Source: Margaritifera margaritifera
Taxonomy: Eukaryota; Mollusca; Bivalvia; Unionida; Margaritiferidae
Length of the DNA: 64,000 nucleotides
Reading direction: 5' to 3'
Assembly (NCBI GenBank): GCA_029931535.1
Contig: JAQPZY010001128.1
Span: 1,084,501-1,148,500, forward strand
Below are positions 20,223 through 31,960 of the stretch, one piece after another (the stretch's first letter is position 1; every line of letters starts with the position of its first letter). A program made the position numbers and the translations under genes. A model generated the notes under the pieces. It ran no database searches. It was not told where the DNA came from and worked only from the letters and a program-made list of their open reading frames with translations.

Positions 20223-21059
20223 ACCAACACCAAACATGACATTAAATTTGAATTCAGATTTAAATTTAAATCCAGTAATATTAAACACACACGTAATTGC
20301 TATTACAAAGGTACTGATGGCTGTGATGTTTAAATTGTAACCACAATCAATATGTTTTCCATACCTGAGATAGAACATTGCATGCAATCTTCATCTTTTG
20401 TTGTTGTTTTTTTCTTCAAATTAATATCATTACCATCTCAATTGCTTTATCACAGGCAAGATATAAATGTCACTCATGCTGGCAGCTGTGTAGACTGACT
20501 ATTAAAACACATCCAGGTAAATATCCACTTGATCTTAATGGTACAAATAAAGGGGGATCAAAGTAATCCACCACATTAGTCCAGACAAATTTCTTAGGAT
20601 CTGTAAACTAGGGTCTACTATCATTCAAACATCATGAATGGCTTATGATACAAGATTTAAATACTGTGGCTTTTGAAACACAAAAATATTTTTAAAAATT
20701 CTTACTCAATGGGTAGATTTCTATCAAATTTATCAGAACAAAACAGCTATGGTAAGTGGAAAAGTAATCAAATTTACATTCATTATACCCTCATTCAAGA
20801 CTTGTCACTTTTAGACCATCATCCAGTTTAAATACTTAAAAGTTCACAACCAACATCTTAAAGTGACTGACTTATCTAAGACTTATGGCCAGGTCACACT
20901 GCAAGATCTACTAGGATCGACCGTATTTCCTGCTGTTTAATACACACTCAAATGTAAACAGTAAAGACTACAATCTGCTGTTATATAATATATATAATAT
21001 ATGTGCATATTACATGTTCAGATCAGACTTAGGCTATAAATCATTAAAATCACCATCAA
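20223..21059. other. no feature recognised
   Basis: AT-rich intronic sequence. Short ORFs (20175-20387, 20378-20566) lack domains. Confidence 0.4.
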
Positions 21060-21061
21060 TA

Positions 21062-21226
21062 CAGTAAAACCTATCTTGAAAGAACACTGCTATGCGAGCT
21101 CACCTGTTTTGAGAGACCAGCTTCTCAATGTACACAGTGATTCTACAATGTTTAACTGTTACCACCTGTCATGAGAGATCACACATTTTTAGCAGAAGGG
21201 GTGGTCTTTCAAGACAGATTCTACTG
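21062..21226 (+). mobile_element. pogo/Tigger-like MITE, complete, TA flanks
   Basis: CAGTAAAACCTATCTTGAAA at one end and TTTCAAGACAGATTCTACTG at the other are inverted repeats. TA dinucleotides flank both ends (21060-21061, 21227-21228), as expected of Tc1/mariner-pogo elements. Interior non-coding. Confidence 0.75.
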
Positions 21227-21228
21227 TA

Positions 21229-21315
21229 TAGACCCTGATCTGCAAGTGCATTACTGCTTTGTGACAGCAGAACTGGGGCAGTGTTGTTTACAGCTGATGT
21301 GTATTATGTACCGTA
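21229..21315 (+). mobile_element. double-hairpin MITE fragment
   Basis: Carries TAGACCCTGATCTGC and a TGTTGTTTACAG segment typical of stem 2. Truncated directly beside the previous MITE. Confidence 0.55.
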
Positions 21316-21417
21316 CTACCGTACAGATAAATATGGTAAAGTGAGAAATAACCTGCAATATAGGTCATAGCAAATATGAACTGAGTGCACTTAAGTTAGA
21401 CAACTTCATTAGACATA

Positions 21418-21504
21418 CAGTAGAACCTGTCTTGAAGGACCACCCCTCTGCCAATAAATCAGTCTCTTAAGACAGGTGGTCTTTAATGATAGGTCTTAAC
21501 ACTA
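21418..21504 (+). mobile_element. pogo/Tigger-like MITE fragment
   Basis: Starts TA-CAGTAGAACCTGTCTTGAA and includes ACCACCCCTCTGCC; the 3' end is missing, cut by the next element. Confidence 0.6.
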
Positions 21505-21902
21505 TACAGTGAAACCTCTCAAGACCAATATCCCATGGGACCAAGTAAAAGTTTTCAGTTTTGAGGTGTTTTCTGTTTATTGAGGTTTTCAAATTGTACC
21601 TAAAATGAGATACAATCAGTTATGTCACCTAATGTCCACTTCATGTTTTATTAATATATTAATCTTGTTTCTGTTGACATTTATCCTTTAAGTGTTTACA
21701 CTAATTTAGTTTCAACACATGCATTTTTGCCTTTATATAAATTTACATGATTTGATAAAATGCTACTGTCTAGTAAATATGAGAGAACATTGTTGCAAAA
21801 TTGTACTTTTGTTGGTCAAAAGTGTGGGCATGAGCCTTATTTCAAGTTCAAAAGCCAGTTAATGGAGGATTATTTAGGTGTATTATATCAGACAGATAAA
21901 CA

Positions 21903-22124
21903 TACCTGTATATACTCATGCATAATCCGGATCCAAATGCTAACAATATAGACCCTGATCTGCCGTTCAGTAATGCGCTGGCAGATCAGGGTCTATGTTG
22001 TTTGTTCTACTGATTAGTCCTTTCCAACTGCATAGACCCAGATCTGCCGGCACATTATTCGATGACAGATCTGGGTATATGCAGTTTGCAGTTGGTATCG
22101 GCCTATACGCGAGTATAGATGGTA
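21903..22124 (-). mobile_element. double-hairpin MITE, copy 5 (complete, reversed)
   Basis: Reverse orientation: the CATAGACCCTGATCTGCC stem comes first. Nested in 21507-22789. Confidence 0.85.
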
Positions 22125-22347
22125 ATCTCCTTTGCTTTCCACATCAGATGGCACTAAATCCTAAAGAATTAACCCTGAAAGAGTTGACTTCAGCAATAAG
22201 TAAATATTACTGCTTAGCCTGTTGTTAACAATGGTGAAAATCTGTCCTTTTGTTAATACTTGCTGTAATTTGTGCCAATGAGAGATGTGGTCTTTGTTAA
22301 GCATGGTGGTCCCAGGCTATTTTCTGACCTTTGGCTGACCTCATAAC

Positions 22348-22567
22348 TACCGTATATACTCGCGTATAATTAGATACCAACTGCAAACTGCAAAGACCCA
22401 AATCTGCCGTCGCATAATGCGCCAGCAGATCTGGGTGTATGCAGTTTGTAAGGACTAATCAGTAGAACAAACAACACAGACCCTGATCTGTCAGAGCTTT
22501 ATACGATGGCAGATCAGGGTCTATGTTGTTTGCACTTGGACCCGGCTTATATGCGAGTATAGACAAT
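22348..22567 (+). mobile_element. double-hairpin MITE, copy 6 (complete)
   Basis: TACCGTATATACTCGCGTATAA start, both hairpins, GCGAGTATAGACAATA end. Also nested in 21507-22789. Confidence 0.85.
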
Positions 22568-22902
22568 AGGCTCTGGCAGTTACCTGGCCATGTTTGGAGT
22601 AAGTTTCGGTTTTATGAGGTTCATTTCAGTGTACAAATTAAATTGAGGATGAAAATTTGTTTCAGTTCTTTTAATATCTGTATTTGTTAGTTTATTCAAT
22701 AATTTTTGTTTAAATTAAAGAAGGAAAAAATCTGGAAAAATCTTTCAGTTTCAGGAGGATTTCTGTTTCAATCTTGAGATGTTTCACTGTATAAAATATA
22801 ACTTTCAGCACTGAGAATCTGGTCTCTCGTGACAGGTGGTCACTTGTAGCAGTGTACCTTCAATACATGTTGTAGTGTATTGACAATACAATAGTATCCT
22901 AT

Positions 22903-24540
22903 AACAAGAGTCCCTCAAAGGGACTAAAGCTGTACTGGCTGAAAAGAATTTCCAGGAATTCAAGACAAGACCATTTTTTCTTTTTAACTGCCATGTGCTG
23001 AAACCATCTATGATATTCTTCAGATATAACAAGATTTTCAAATTAGCTGCTGTAGTGGACATACTGGATTTCAACATGGTACCATTTTCATGCAGGACCA
23101 ACAAGGCATCATAAGAAGTCTTTTGGTGCAAACCCCATGTTGATTTGACTTTCCATTTTGAAGAAGCAACAATAACAAGAATTTCAAGATGGATCCCATG
23201 GTGGCCATATTCAATATCAGATTGGCACCATTTCTATTTAGTACCAACTAAACATCATAAGAAGTCTTTTGGTGAAAGCACAATGTCGATATGACCACCC
23301 ATCTAGGAGAAGTAGTAATAACAAGATTTTCAAGATGGCCATTATGGCAGTCATGTTAGAAGTTTGATCAGCACCATTTTCATTTACAACCAACAAGACA
23401 TTATAAGAAGTCTTTCTCTGAAAACCCCATGCTGTTATGACCATTCATTCAGAAGAAATAGTGATAACAAGATTTTCAAGATGGCCACTGTGGCAGGCAT
23501 ATTGAATGTATCAATGGCACCATTAGGACCAACTAGACTTCATAATAAGTTGTTTAGTAGAAAAACCATGTTGATACGACCATCCATACAGGAGTAGTGA
23601 TAACAATATTTTCAAGATGGCCACTCCTGTGGCCATATTGAACATCAAATTGATACCATTTTCATTTTGGACCAACTATACATCACAAGAAGTCTTCTGG
23701 TGAAAACCCCATGGTAATATTACTTTTCATTCAGAAGGATTAGCAATAAGATGATTTCCAAGATGGCCACTGTGGTAGCCATATCGGACATCAGATTGGC
23801 ACCATTTTTATTCAGGACCAACTAGACATCATAAGAAGTCTTCTAGTGAAAACCCCATGTCAATATGACTTTCATTCAGGAGGAGTTGCAATAACAAGAA
23901 TTTAGAGCTGGCAACTGTGGAGGCCATATTGAACATCAGATCGGCCCCATTTTCATCTTGGAGCAACAAAAGATTGTAAGAAGTCTTCTGGTAAAAACCC
24001 CATGTAAATATGACTTTCTGCTTATGAAGAGCTGAGATAATAATATTCTCAAAACGGCTGCCATGGCAGCCATTTTATATGTCAGATTGGCACCAATTTC
24101 ATTTATGACCAACTAGGTATAATAAAAAATCTTTTGGTGAAAACTACATGTTGATATGACCATTCATATAGGAGAAGTAGCAATAACAAGATTTTCAAGA
24201 TGGCCACCATGCCAGCCATATTGGAGTTCAGATCTTCACTATTTTCTTTTATGACCAACTGGACATCATAAAAAGTCTTATAGTGAAAATCCCATGTTGA
24301 TATGAAAATCCATTCAAGAGTAGCATTCAAGCTGGCCACTGTGGCAGCCATAATGGCTGTCTAATTGGCACCATTATCATCTAGGACTAACTAGATCTCA
24401 GGATGAATGTGTGTGTGTAAAATTTCAATGCAATCATTAATATAGGAGTAGCGATAACAAACTTGTTCTAACAGATGGACAGACAACGGATGACGGACAT
24501 CAAATGACAGACAACAGGCCATCCTACAAGCTCTTATATA
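22903..24540 (+). mobile_element. tandem-core dispersed repeat, copy 1
   Basis: Starts ACAAGAGTCCCTCAAAGGGACT (a short palindrome), continues with a unique head (GAATTTCCAGGAATTCAAGA), then about ten degenerate units of ~145 bp carrying CAAGATGGCC, GGACCAACTAGACATCATAA and GAAGTCTT, and ends in a GACAGACAACGGATGACGG tail with AAGCTCTT. Non-coding: ORFs inside are read-throughs of the tandem unit. The layout resembles bivalve repeats with tandem cores (pearl/Helentron-type), but the class is not proven. Confidence 0.75.
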
Positions 24541-24725
24541 CTTTAAGGATGTTATATTTTTTACCTTTATATTATATTTTATACGCATTTCACAGAATGT
24601 TAACATCTTTACCTCTTATGTAATTTATCTTGCAGTACTTCTTGTTTACATTTATTTGGAAGAGTTTATCTTCCTAAAGCTTTTGTGCAATTCTTTATTT
24701 TTACATTTTTAAAACTTTTCTTTTA

Positions 24726-24827
24726 ACTGGCACCATATAGCTATTATTGCACTAAAGTGCTGTTAAACATACATACATATATGTACATACATACATACAT
24801 ACATACATACATACATACATACATACA

Positions 24828-24859
<32 letters not shown>

Positions 24860-24862
24860 CAC
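24726..24862 (+). repeat. SINE-like 3' tail followed by a (CATA)n microsatellite
   Basis: GCACTAAAGTGCTGTTAAACATACATAC resembles the SINE tails in this window; ATAC repeats run from about 24765 to 24860. Confidence 0.75.
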
Positions 24863-26487
24863 ATATCTTCTGATCCATGACCAGTAGAGCTAAAAATGCC
24901 AAGTCCAAAACAATTAAAAGCTATTTTGAAAAAAATCCCTAAAAATGTCCAACCTCAACTTTACAACTGCTTTAATGGGTCAATTGAAAAATGAATATGA
25001 ATGTTTTTGCACTTGGTAAATTTTTTTAAAGTTTTGGAAACTAAAACAAAGAAATGTTTTTATTTTTCTAGTGGCAGTTGATTAAATATTTTACCTAGCT
25101 GTAATTACAATAATGTAATCTAGGTACTCATATCAGTTACAAATTAATTACTATGTATAGTTTCTGCTGTACTCATTTGAAGTCATGTGGTTAAAATAAA
25201 TGGTGGGGTGTAATGACAAACTTCAAAATAGTTCCAGTGTTTTTCAAAACCAATTACTTCTATTTAGGCATTATGGGATTGCAGACTACATGCAAGAACT
25301 ACCAACCTCCGAAACTGAAGAGCCTGACAATGTATAAGAACTACTCACCTCCAAAACTCCAAAACTGATGCGATGGACAATGGAAGTGCTCCAATGAGCA
25401 TGGACAATTTTACATCGTACAAAAACACGTTAACACATTTTTTACAAGAATTTTACTTAGTTCAAATTAAAATCAAGACATATATTAGACTGACCTTAGC
25501 AAGTCATCACAACAAAGTAAAGGGGTCAAATGTGTGGAACAATTTTGTTACACTCTTAATATATATATGAATCTGCTGAGCTGGTTAGCATAGAGATAAC
25601 ATAACTGTATAGTGAATTGCCAGATAGCAGAGGCACTTGACTAGGGATGATGATGCATAGTGTATGTAATGACAAAAATGGCTACATGAACCTTAAATTG
25701 CGATCTGGGGTATTACAATTTTGACTTAGGTATTTGGGATACAAGTATGAAACTGTTATTATTGAATATTATTCCCAAACAGCTGTTCCTATCTGTGGTG
25801 CCAAAATCTAGTGGTTTTCTACAATGAAATTATTAGCAGAAATTATTTATTGGTGCATATTGAATTTTAGGAGCTACTGACATCCCTTTGTTAACTCATT
25901 TCCATTTGGTAAGGGGGTCAATCTTTAACCTTGAGGCTTGCAGATTTTTTTGCAAATATAAGCAAATCTAAAAAATGCCAAATATAAATTATGTCCGCTA
26001 TACAGTAGTCACACAGATGAACCATCAAACCCATGGTATAGTAGTCCAACTTGGGAGAAATATATGTTCAAGACTAACCCCAACTGTACAAATTGCAGAA
26101 TTCTTGTTGTTTCTTGCAAATTTACTGTAGAGCTGACATTTCTATATTTATTCAATCTGTTCTTTAATGCATATTTTATCTGTAAATAAACAACTCGACA
26201 CAAAAAATAGATAAAGTGGATATATTACATAGATCCAATGAATGGAAATCTTCCTTAAAGTTTTCAAAGACCCCTTTTTTCCTACAAAGGAAATACTGCT
26301 TGCCTATAAAATTCTGTATAGCTGATTTTGCCCAGCTCCAATTCATTCACCCTTAAGTAAAATAAATTAATCCATTTATATTCTGTGGCATGACCACATT
26401 AAAAACAAGTCTGATTCCTTAGTACTACTAGCCAAGTAAGACAGTCACGTCAGTTTGAATCTGAAATCTTAACAGTAGTAAAATTGT
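24863..26487. other. no feature recognised
   Basis: AT-rich, non-coding. ORFs 25373-25570 and 26009-26203 show no domain. Confidence 0.4.
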
Positions 26488-26669
26488 GGGGTTTAATTGT
26501 TGGTTTTAACAACACTTTTAAAAATATTATTGTCCATATCATGCTGAGGAAATGGAGCTAAGTGCCTTCTCCAAGGATACACTGAGGCAGCTGACCTGGG
26601 CAGGTATAGAACTTGCAACCCTGCAATTACAAATCTAATGCTGTACCAACTGAGCTACTGTGACTCCCT
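26488..26669 (-). mobile_element. tRNA-derived SINE, copy 3 (minus strand)
   Basis: Read on the minus strand: GGGAGTCACAGTAGCTCAGT (A-box region), a B-box-like GCAAGTTCTATACC, then the shared body (GCATGATATGGAC) and a tail with AACCAACAATTAAACC. Confidence 0.7.
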
Positions 26670-27217
26670 AATCAATTTGTAGGTTAATACAAACTAAGGT
26701 GAAAAGAACTGATCACCTTACACTGACAATTAATGAGATGAAAATTAAAATATTAAATATAAATTGGAGCTAACCTATGAAAACCCTAATAATCCTATGT
26801 TTATAGAAGGACTCTCCATTTTCCCAAGTGAACTTAATAACAGAAATAATCCAGGAAACAAATACATGCATACATAGACTAAATTAAAATAAGTGATATA
26901 TTCTGACCCATGCCATAGGTTGTGTGCTGTATATGTATACTATTGTTTTTACTAATTATCTCCCTTCGATCTTAATTTACCTTTTACTTTTGTTTTAGAT
27001 GTCTGTGAAAATGGACAAGTGAAAAAGGCAAATCAAAGCAAACATTTCTCAGAGAAGAGACAGCCACAACCAAGGAATCTGATGTTAACAAGGGTCATAA
27101 AATGTGCAGAAGGCAACCACCATTAAATCTTTGGGGTGGGAGGCCAGGATTTGACTATTCAAGACAATGTTTCAAATAGGATATGAATGGAGCTTGCTGA
27201 CCTCATTTTGATAACCT
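26670..27217. other. no feature recognised
   Basis: Non-coding AT-rich sequence. Confidence 0.35.
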
Positions 27218-27345
27218 CTGAACTAGACCATGGAATAAATGTATGTGTAAAGTTTCATGGCAATCCTCAAAACTTGTGCTATGTACGATGGACAACAGAC
27301 CATCCTATAAGCTCTTCTGGTCAATGACCAGTACAGCTGAAAAAC
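27218..27345 (+). repeat. 3' end fragment of the tandem-core repeat
   Basis: Matches the terminal part of the copy at 30651-31800: GTGTAAAGTTTCATGGCAAT, GGACAACAGACCATCCTATA and TCTTCTGGTCAATGACCAGT. Confidence 0.65.
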
Positions 27346-27751
27346 AACAAACACTTCTAATCTCTCAATTTTGCTGGGTGGAAAAAAATATTTCTGCTCC
27401 CCATGGTCTCTCTAAATATTCAATGTTATTTGGTAACAAATATGTTTGTCTTTGATGAGAACAACAAAATTAAAAAATCTGGCTCAATGGAAAATCCCAT
27501 CACCCCTTCCCCAATAAACTGGCTGGTGCATGAAAGCTGCACTCACTCATGCTACTGTTGAACAGTAACTCCCTCTTTCTAAATGTTAAATATTTACATC
27601 AATGTAAAATTGCATACCCTTGCCCAGAGAAAGAATTTATATGAACAACAAGAATAATGTATGAGAAAATGCATCTTTAGATCGCATAACATTAAGATTC
27701 ATTATATATGGGTATGTCTGACAATCATCGGTTATAGCTCCGCTAAACGAT

Positions 27752-28009
27752 TAGGGGTGAAACAATTCATCAATATATCGATGCATTGATACTTTTGCCA
27801 TGTCAATACACGTATTGATACAAGAGGTGAAGAATCGATAAAAAACGATATCTACCCTATATAAGTTACATTAATCTTCAGCGGTCATGAAGAATTATTA
27901 GTCGTTTACCTTCTTATTCTTTAAACTAAGAATCGATAATGCATCGTATCATAGACTGTGTATCGTGAATCATATCGATATGCGGCACAGGTGTATCGTT
28001 TCACCCCTA
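27752..28009. mobile_element. hAT-type MITE with 8-bp target duplication
   Basis: Terminal inverted repeats TAGGGGTGAAAC...GTTTCACCCCTA and a perfect TAAACGAT duplication (27744-27751 and 28010-28017). 258 bp, non-coding, with many ATCGATA motifs. Terminus and 8-bp duplication are typical of hAT elements. Confidence 0.88.
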
Positions 28010-28371
28010 TAAACGATGATACAAAATGCTAATGTTCAAGCTTGGCCAAGGTCTGATCAATATCAAGCTGCATACCAAATTAAGGGAGTTAAATGAGAGA
28101 GGGTTGGTCCAACAATCAGGGATTATAACACTGATAAACAATGATGCAAAACACAGACACTCAAACTCAGCCAAGGTCTCATCAATGTTAATCTGCACAC
28201 CAAATTTGGTTGAAATCCAAAATTAATTAAGGGAATTACTGTGTGGAAATGAAAGTGGAATGGATGGAATGAAGGATGGTCAGATGGTCAGAGAGGCCCA
28301 GATTAAATGTCCCCCCTATTCTATGATAAGCAGGGGACAAAAAAACACTTTATCACTAAATTGCTCCTTAC

Positions 28372-28630
28372 CAAATCCTTCTGTGAATTCTTCCAGAGTT
28401 AAGTACCCATTTCCATCATCATCCAGTGAGTCAAACACTGACTCTAACTGATCAGGAGTCAATGGCAGCTCGGACTGAAGTCGCTGCATGTCCCGTTTTG
28501 TAATAAATCCTTTCTCTTCCTCATCGCAAACTTTGAAAAGTTCATGTGCCTTCTGTGCCATCATTTCCTTTAGCTCCTCTTGTGAGGGGTGTGGATTCAT
28601 TTCTTCATACTGCTCATCATACGATGACAT
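28372..28630 (-). CDS. CRACR2A-like: CRACR2A/EFCAB4-like gene, first coding exon
   Basis: ATG at 28630 ([20 protein letters not shown]); donor GTAAGG at 28371. Residues ~25-53 form a first EF-hand-like unit ([20 protein letters not shown]). Residues ~60-88 form a canonical second EF-hand with loop [12 protein letters not shown], whose acidic positions 1, 3, 5 and 12 can bind calcium. CRACR2A and relatives sense cytosolic calcium near ORAI/STIM contacts; vertebrate CRACR2A also has a long isoform with a Rab GTPase domain. The exon ends in phase 1, as exon 2 requires. A poly-C run in the 5' leader (28648-28661) precedes the ATG by about 18 bp. Assignment to the EFCAB4 family is confident; A versus B type is not. 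Confidence 0.88.
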
Positions 28631-29955
28631 TTTTGCCCTCTTTTTTTGGGGGGGGGGGGGAGGAGGGAGGCACAAGCTTTTCTCGTTGATTTATTGTAAA
28701 ATTACACAAAAAATGCGTGCTATCCCAGTGATAAAAACTAGTCCTGTAGCAAAAAGGTTATGTGCACTGTTGTACATATGTTGTATAACTCACTGCAAGC
28801 TGTTGCATCTCGAGACATTCAATAATTTTCTGTTATATATATATATATGCTGTGTGTGCAATTTTATCAACACCAAAAACCCCTACCTAATATAAACCAG
28901 TTAGTCCTGATGCAGTGTGAATGACTGCTATAGAGATCATTGCTTCTGGGCAGGTGACAATCAAAGAAGTTCTAATAGATCTTGAAACTACCCATGTAAA
29001 GGTCACCGAACAGCACTATAACTTCCTCACTAGCTACAGAAAGGTTTAACCCTAATCTGATTGTACCTTATTACTTATAATCAAGCCTAGAGTCAATTCA
29101 ATTCAGATAAAGCTAATCTGAGAATTATACAGTATCACAACTACATCCTATGTATAGTTACAGTTTACACCTGCTGGGTTATACCAGGTGAGAATGTAGG
29201 TAAATTTACCTGGCAGCCAGGTATACTATAATGCTCCGAAAGACTTACAAGTAAAACTGAAATAGTCACTTTTTCTGGAAATATATGTGCACTTGTGCTG
29301 TTCAAATACTGCAAAAAATGTAAACATCCACGATTCCCCTTCCAACAGAAAAATCAAAAAGATTCACAATCTGAACTATTTCCTTATGGAGTCTTTTCCT
29401 CCAGCTGGTAGATAAAGCTCTGGATAGTACAGAAATATTATCAACTCAATCAGTATTCACCATTCCCACTCGAGCAGTGTTTACATTCCACAGCTCAAAG
29501 CAAATACATGTATTAGTAATTGAATACATACACTATATGTAGTACAGGTTATTGAATATGCTGTAGGAAAAATAACTAACTATTCATGCAAAGTTATTAC
29601 AAAGAAAGTTAGTTAAAAAAATCTGGCATGATCAGTGATGCATCAACACTATCCACTCAAGATACAGGTATGACAATCTCCAACTGCATACAGTCCTCAC
29701 AATGACTGAAGCAGTGACAGTCCGTTGAATATAAAGATATACATGTATGCAAGTAAAATATGTGTTATCAGAAAATTAAAGTAAAACTCCGTACAATATA
29801 GTGTGATACAAAATTAATATTGATCCAATGATAAAGTAACATGTTGCAACAGGATATTAACTTCTCCACATGCAAATATTGACGCAGTCATTCCAATGAG
29901 TGGTAACATATGTCACATGCAAGTTGTAAATAAGAGAAAGTCTGTCATACATAGC
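28631..29955. other. upstream region of the EF-hand gene; no second gene recognised
   Basis: Contains the poly-G/C tract at 28648-28661, a short (TA)n at 28837-28848 and otherwise AT-rich sequence. A promoter is expected here but no clear core element was found. Confidence 0.35.
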
Positions 29956-30033
29956 CTACACAAGTTGCCCTTTGAGAAGTGTGGTGTTCCTGTACATGTT
30001 CTTTGGAATGACGTCAATAAAATGCCTGTGCAT
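29956..30033 (-). CDS. possible terminal exon of an unidentified host gene
   Basis: A very good acceptor (TTTTTCTTGCAG on the minus strand, intron side 30034-30035) is followed by 25 codons and TAG. Read in phase 0 it starts MHRHFIDVIPKNMYRN and ends KGQLV. It lies 5' of the EF-hand gene on the same strand, so it would be the last exon of a neighbouring gene whose other exons are further right. No family recognised; phase is unknown. Confidence 0.35.
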   Translation of the reverse strand: MHRHFIDVIPKNMYRNTTLLKGQLV

Positions 30034-30035
30034 CT

Positions 30036-30650
30036 GCAAGAAAAATAAAAAAATAAAATATGACAAATCTTACAGATGGTAAAGAACAGGATTGTACAGA
30101 TTGTCTATATAAACTAAGTTTTTTCCAAAGTACAAGAGTTTGCATTATTTGACATATAGTATGTCCACAAAACCTTCACTGCCCCATCTGAAAGGTGATA
30201 CAACCATTGACTAAAATATGATACATTATTTAACCTCTATGAAGATACAAAATATTCTATAGCTGATCTGTTGGTAAAGTCTGTTGTATGGTTTACAGCT
30301 AAATAATCTGTCACAGACTATCTGTCCACCTAAGAAATGTTAACAGATTTGATCCCCAGACTTGTGCAGTGATCTTAAAATTATTTGATATGAATAATAA
30401 ATACATTTTTCATAATAACTTAAGATAATAAACTTTCATCAAACCTAGATGATAAATAAATATAGCCTGTTTTATCTGTATACTGAAGTAAACAAGTTTT
30501 CATATAAAATATGGAAATTCTGTGAATTTCGTCCCTATGCATCCTTCAAAACTCAAACTCTGTTCAAATACATCTTTTAACATGACTTTTGGCAATAACT
30601 TGCAAGAAAACAAGCAAAAAAGGTATTTGGACATAGTTTAGGACAAATAA
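30036..30650. other. no feature recognised
   Basis: AT-rich, non-coding. Confidence 0.35.
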
Positions 30651-31800
30651 GATAAGAGTCCCTCAAAGGGACTGAGAGCCTACTGGCTGAAAAGAATTTC
30701 CAGGAATTCAAGATAAGACCATTTCTTCCTTTAACTGCCAAGTGCTGAAACCATCTTTGATATTCTTCAGATATAACAAGATTTTCAAATTAGCTGCTGT
30801 GGTGGACATATTTGATGTCAAATTGGTACCATTTTCATGTAGGACCAACCAGGCACCATAAGAAGTCTTCTGGTGGAAACCACATGTTGATATGACTTTC
30901 CATTGTGGAGGAGCAACGATAACAAGATTTTCTAGATGGATGCCATGGTGGCCATATTCTATATCAGATTGGCACCATTTCTATTTACTACCAACTAGAC
31001 CTCATAAGAAGTCTTTTGGTGAAAACACAATGTCCATATGACCAGCCATCTAAGCAAGTAGTAATAGCAAGATTTTCAATATGGCCAACCAACTAGACAT
31101 CATGAGAAGTCTTTCAAGTAAAACCCCATGCTGATATATGACCATTCATTCAGGAGAAATGGTGATAACAAGATTTTCAAGATCACCACTGTGGCAGGCA
31201 TGTTAAATATATGAATGGCACCAATAAGGACCAACCAGACATCATAAGAAGTTGTTTAGTAAAATCCCCATGTTGATATAACTATAAATTCAGTAGGAGT
31301 AGTCATAACAATATTTTCAAGACGGCCACTGTTGTGGCCATATTGGACATCAGATCGAAACCATTTTTATTTTGGACCAACTATACATCACAAGAAGTCT
31401 TCTGGTGAAAACCCCATGTCAATATGAATTTCCATTCAGGACGAGTATTGATAACAATATTTTCAAGATGGCCATTTTCATTTAGGACCAAATAGACATC
31501 ACAAGAAGTCTTTCAGTGCTGATATGATCATCCATTCAGGAGGAGTGGCAATATCAGGATTTTCAAGATGACCACCCTGGTGGCCATATTGGATATCAGA
31601 TGGGCACCATTTTCATTTAGAACCAACTAAACCATCGGTTGAAGGTGTGTGTAAAGTTTCATGGCAATCCTCCAAGTAGTTTAGGAGGAGTAGCAATAAG
31701 AAACTTGTGATAATGGACAGATGGATGACAGACGACAGATGGACAACAGACAACAGATCATCCTATAAGCTCTTCTGGTCTATGACCAGTAGAGCTAAAA
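30651..31800 (+). mobile_element. tandem-core dispersed repeat, copy 2
   Basis: Same start (AAGAGTCCCTCAAAGGGACT), head and ~145-bp core units (about six to seven), with the complete tail AAGCTCTTCTGGTCTATGAC then CAGTAGAGCTAAAA. It faces copy 3 tail to tail. Confidence 0.8.
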
Positions 31801-31960
31801 CTCAGCAACTTGATATGTGTTACACTGACCTTTAAGTCCAAAGACTTTTGGAAGCTAACGGCCTATAATGTTCAAATTAATTACATTTAACTACTGGTAC
31901 AAAGTAAACTTGGATAACTCAAATATCATTGACTCATATACTCAGTATTACAGTGTTCCT

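Larger units (their letters stand above)
21507..22789 (+). mobile_element. pogo/Tigger-like non-autonomous element with two MITEs inserted
   Basis: Terminal inverted repeats CAGTGAAACCTCTCAAGACC and ATCTTGAGATGTTTCACTG, with TA on both sides (21505-21506, 22790-22791). Interior holds double-hairpin MITEs at 21903-22124 and 22348-22567; without them it would be about 840 bp. No transposase ORF. Confidence 0.7.
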
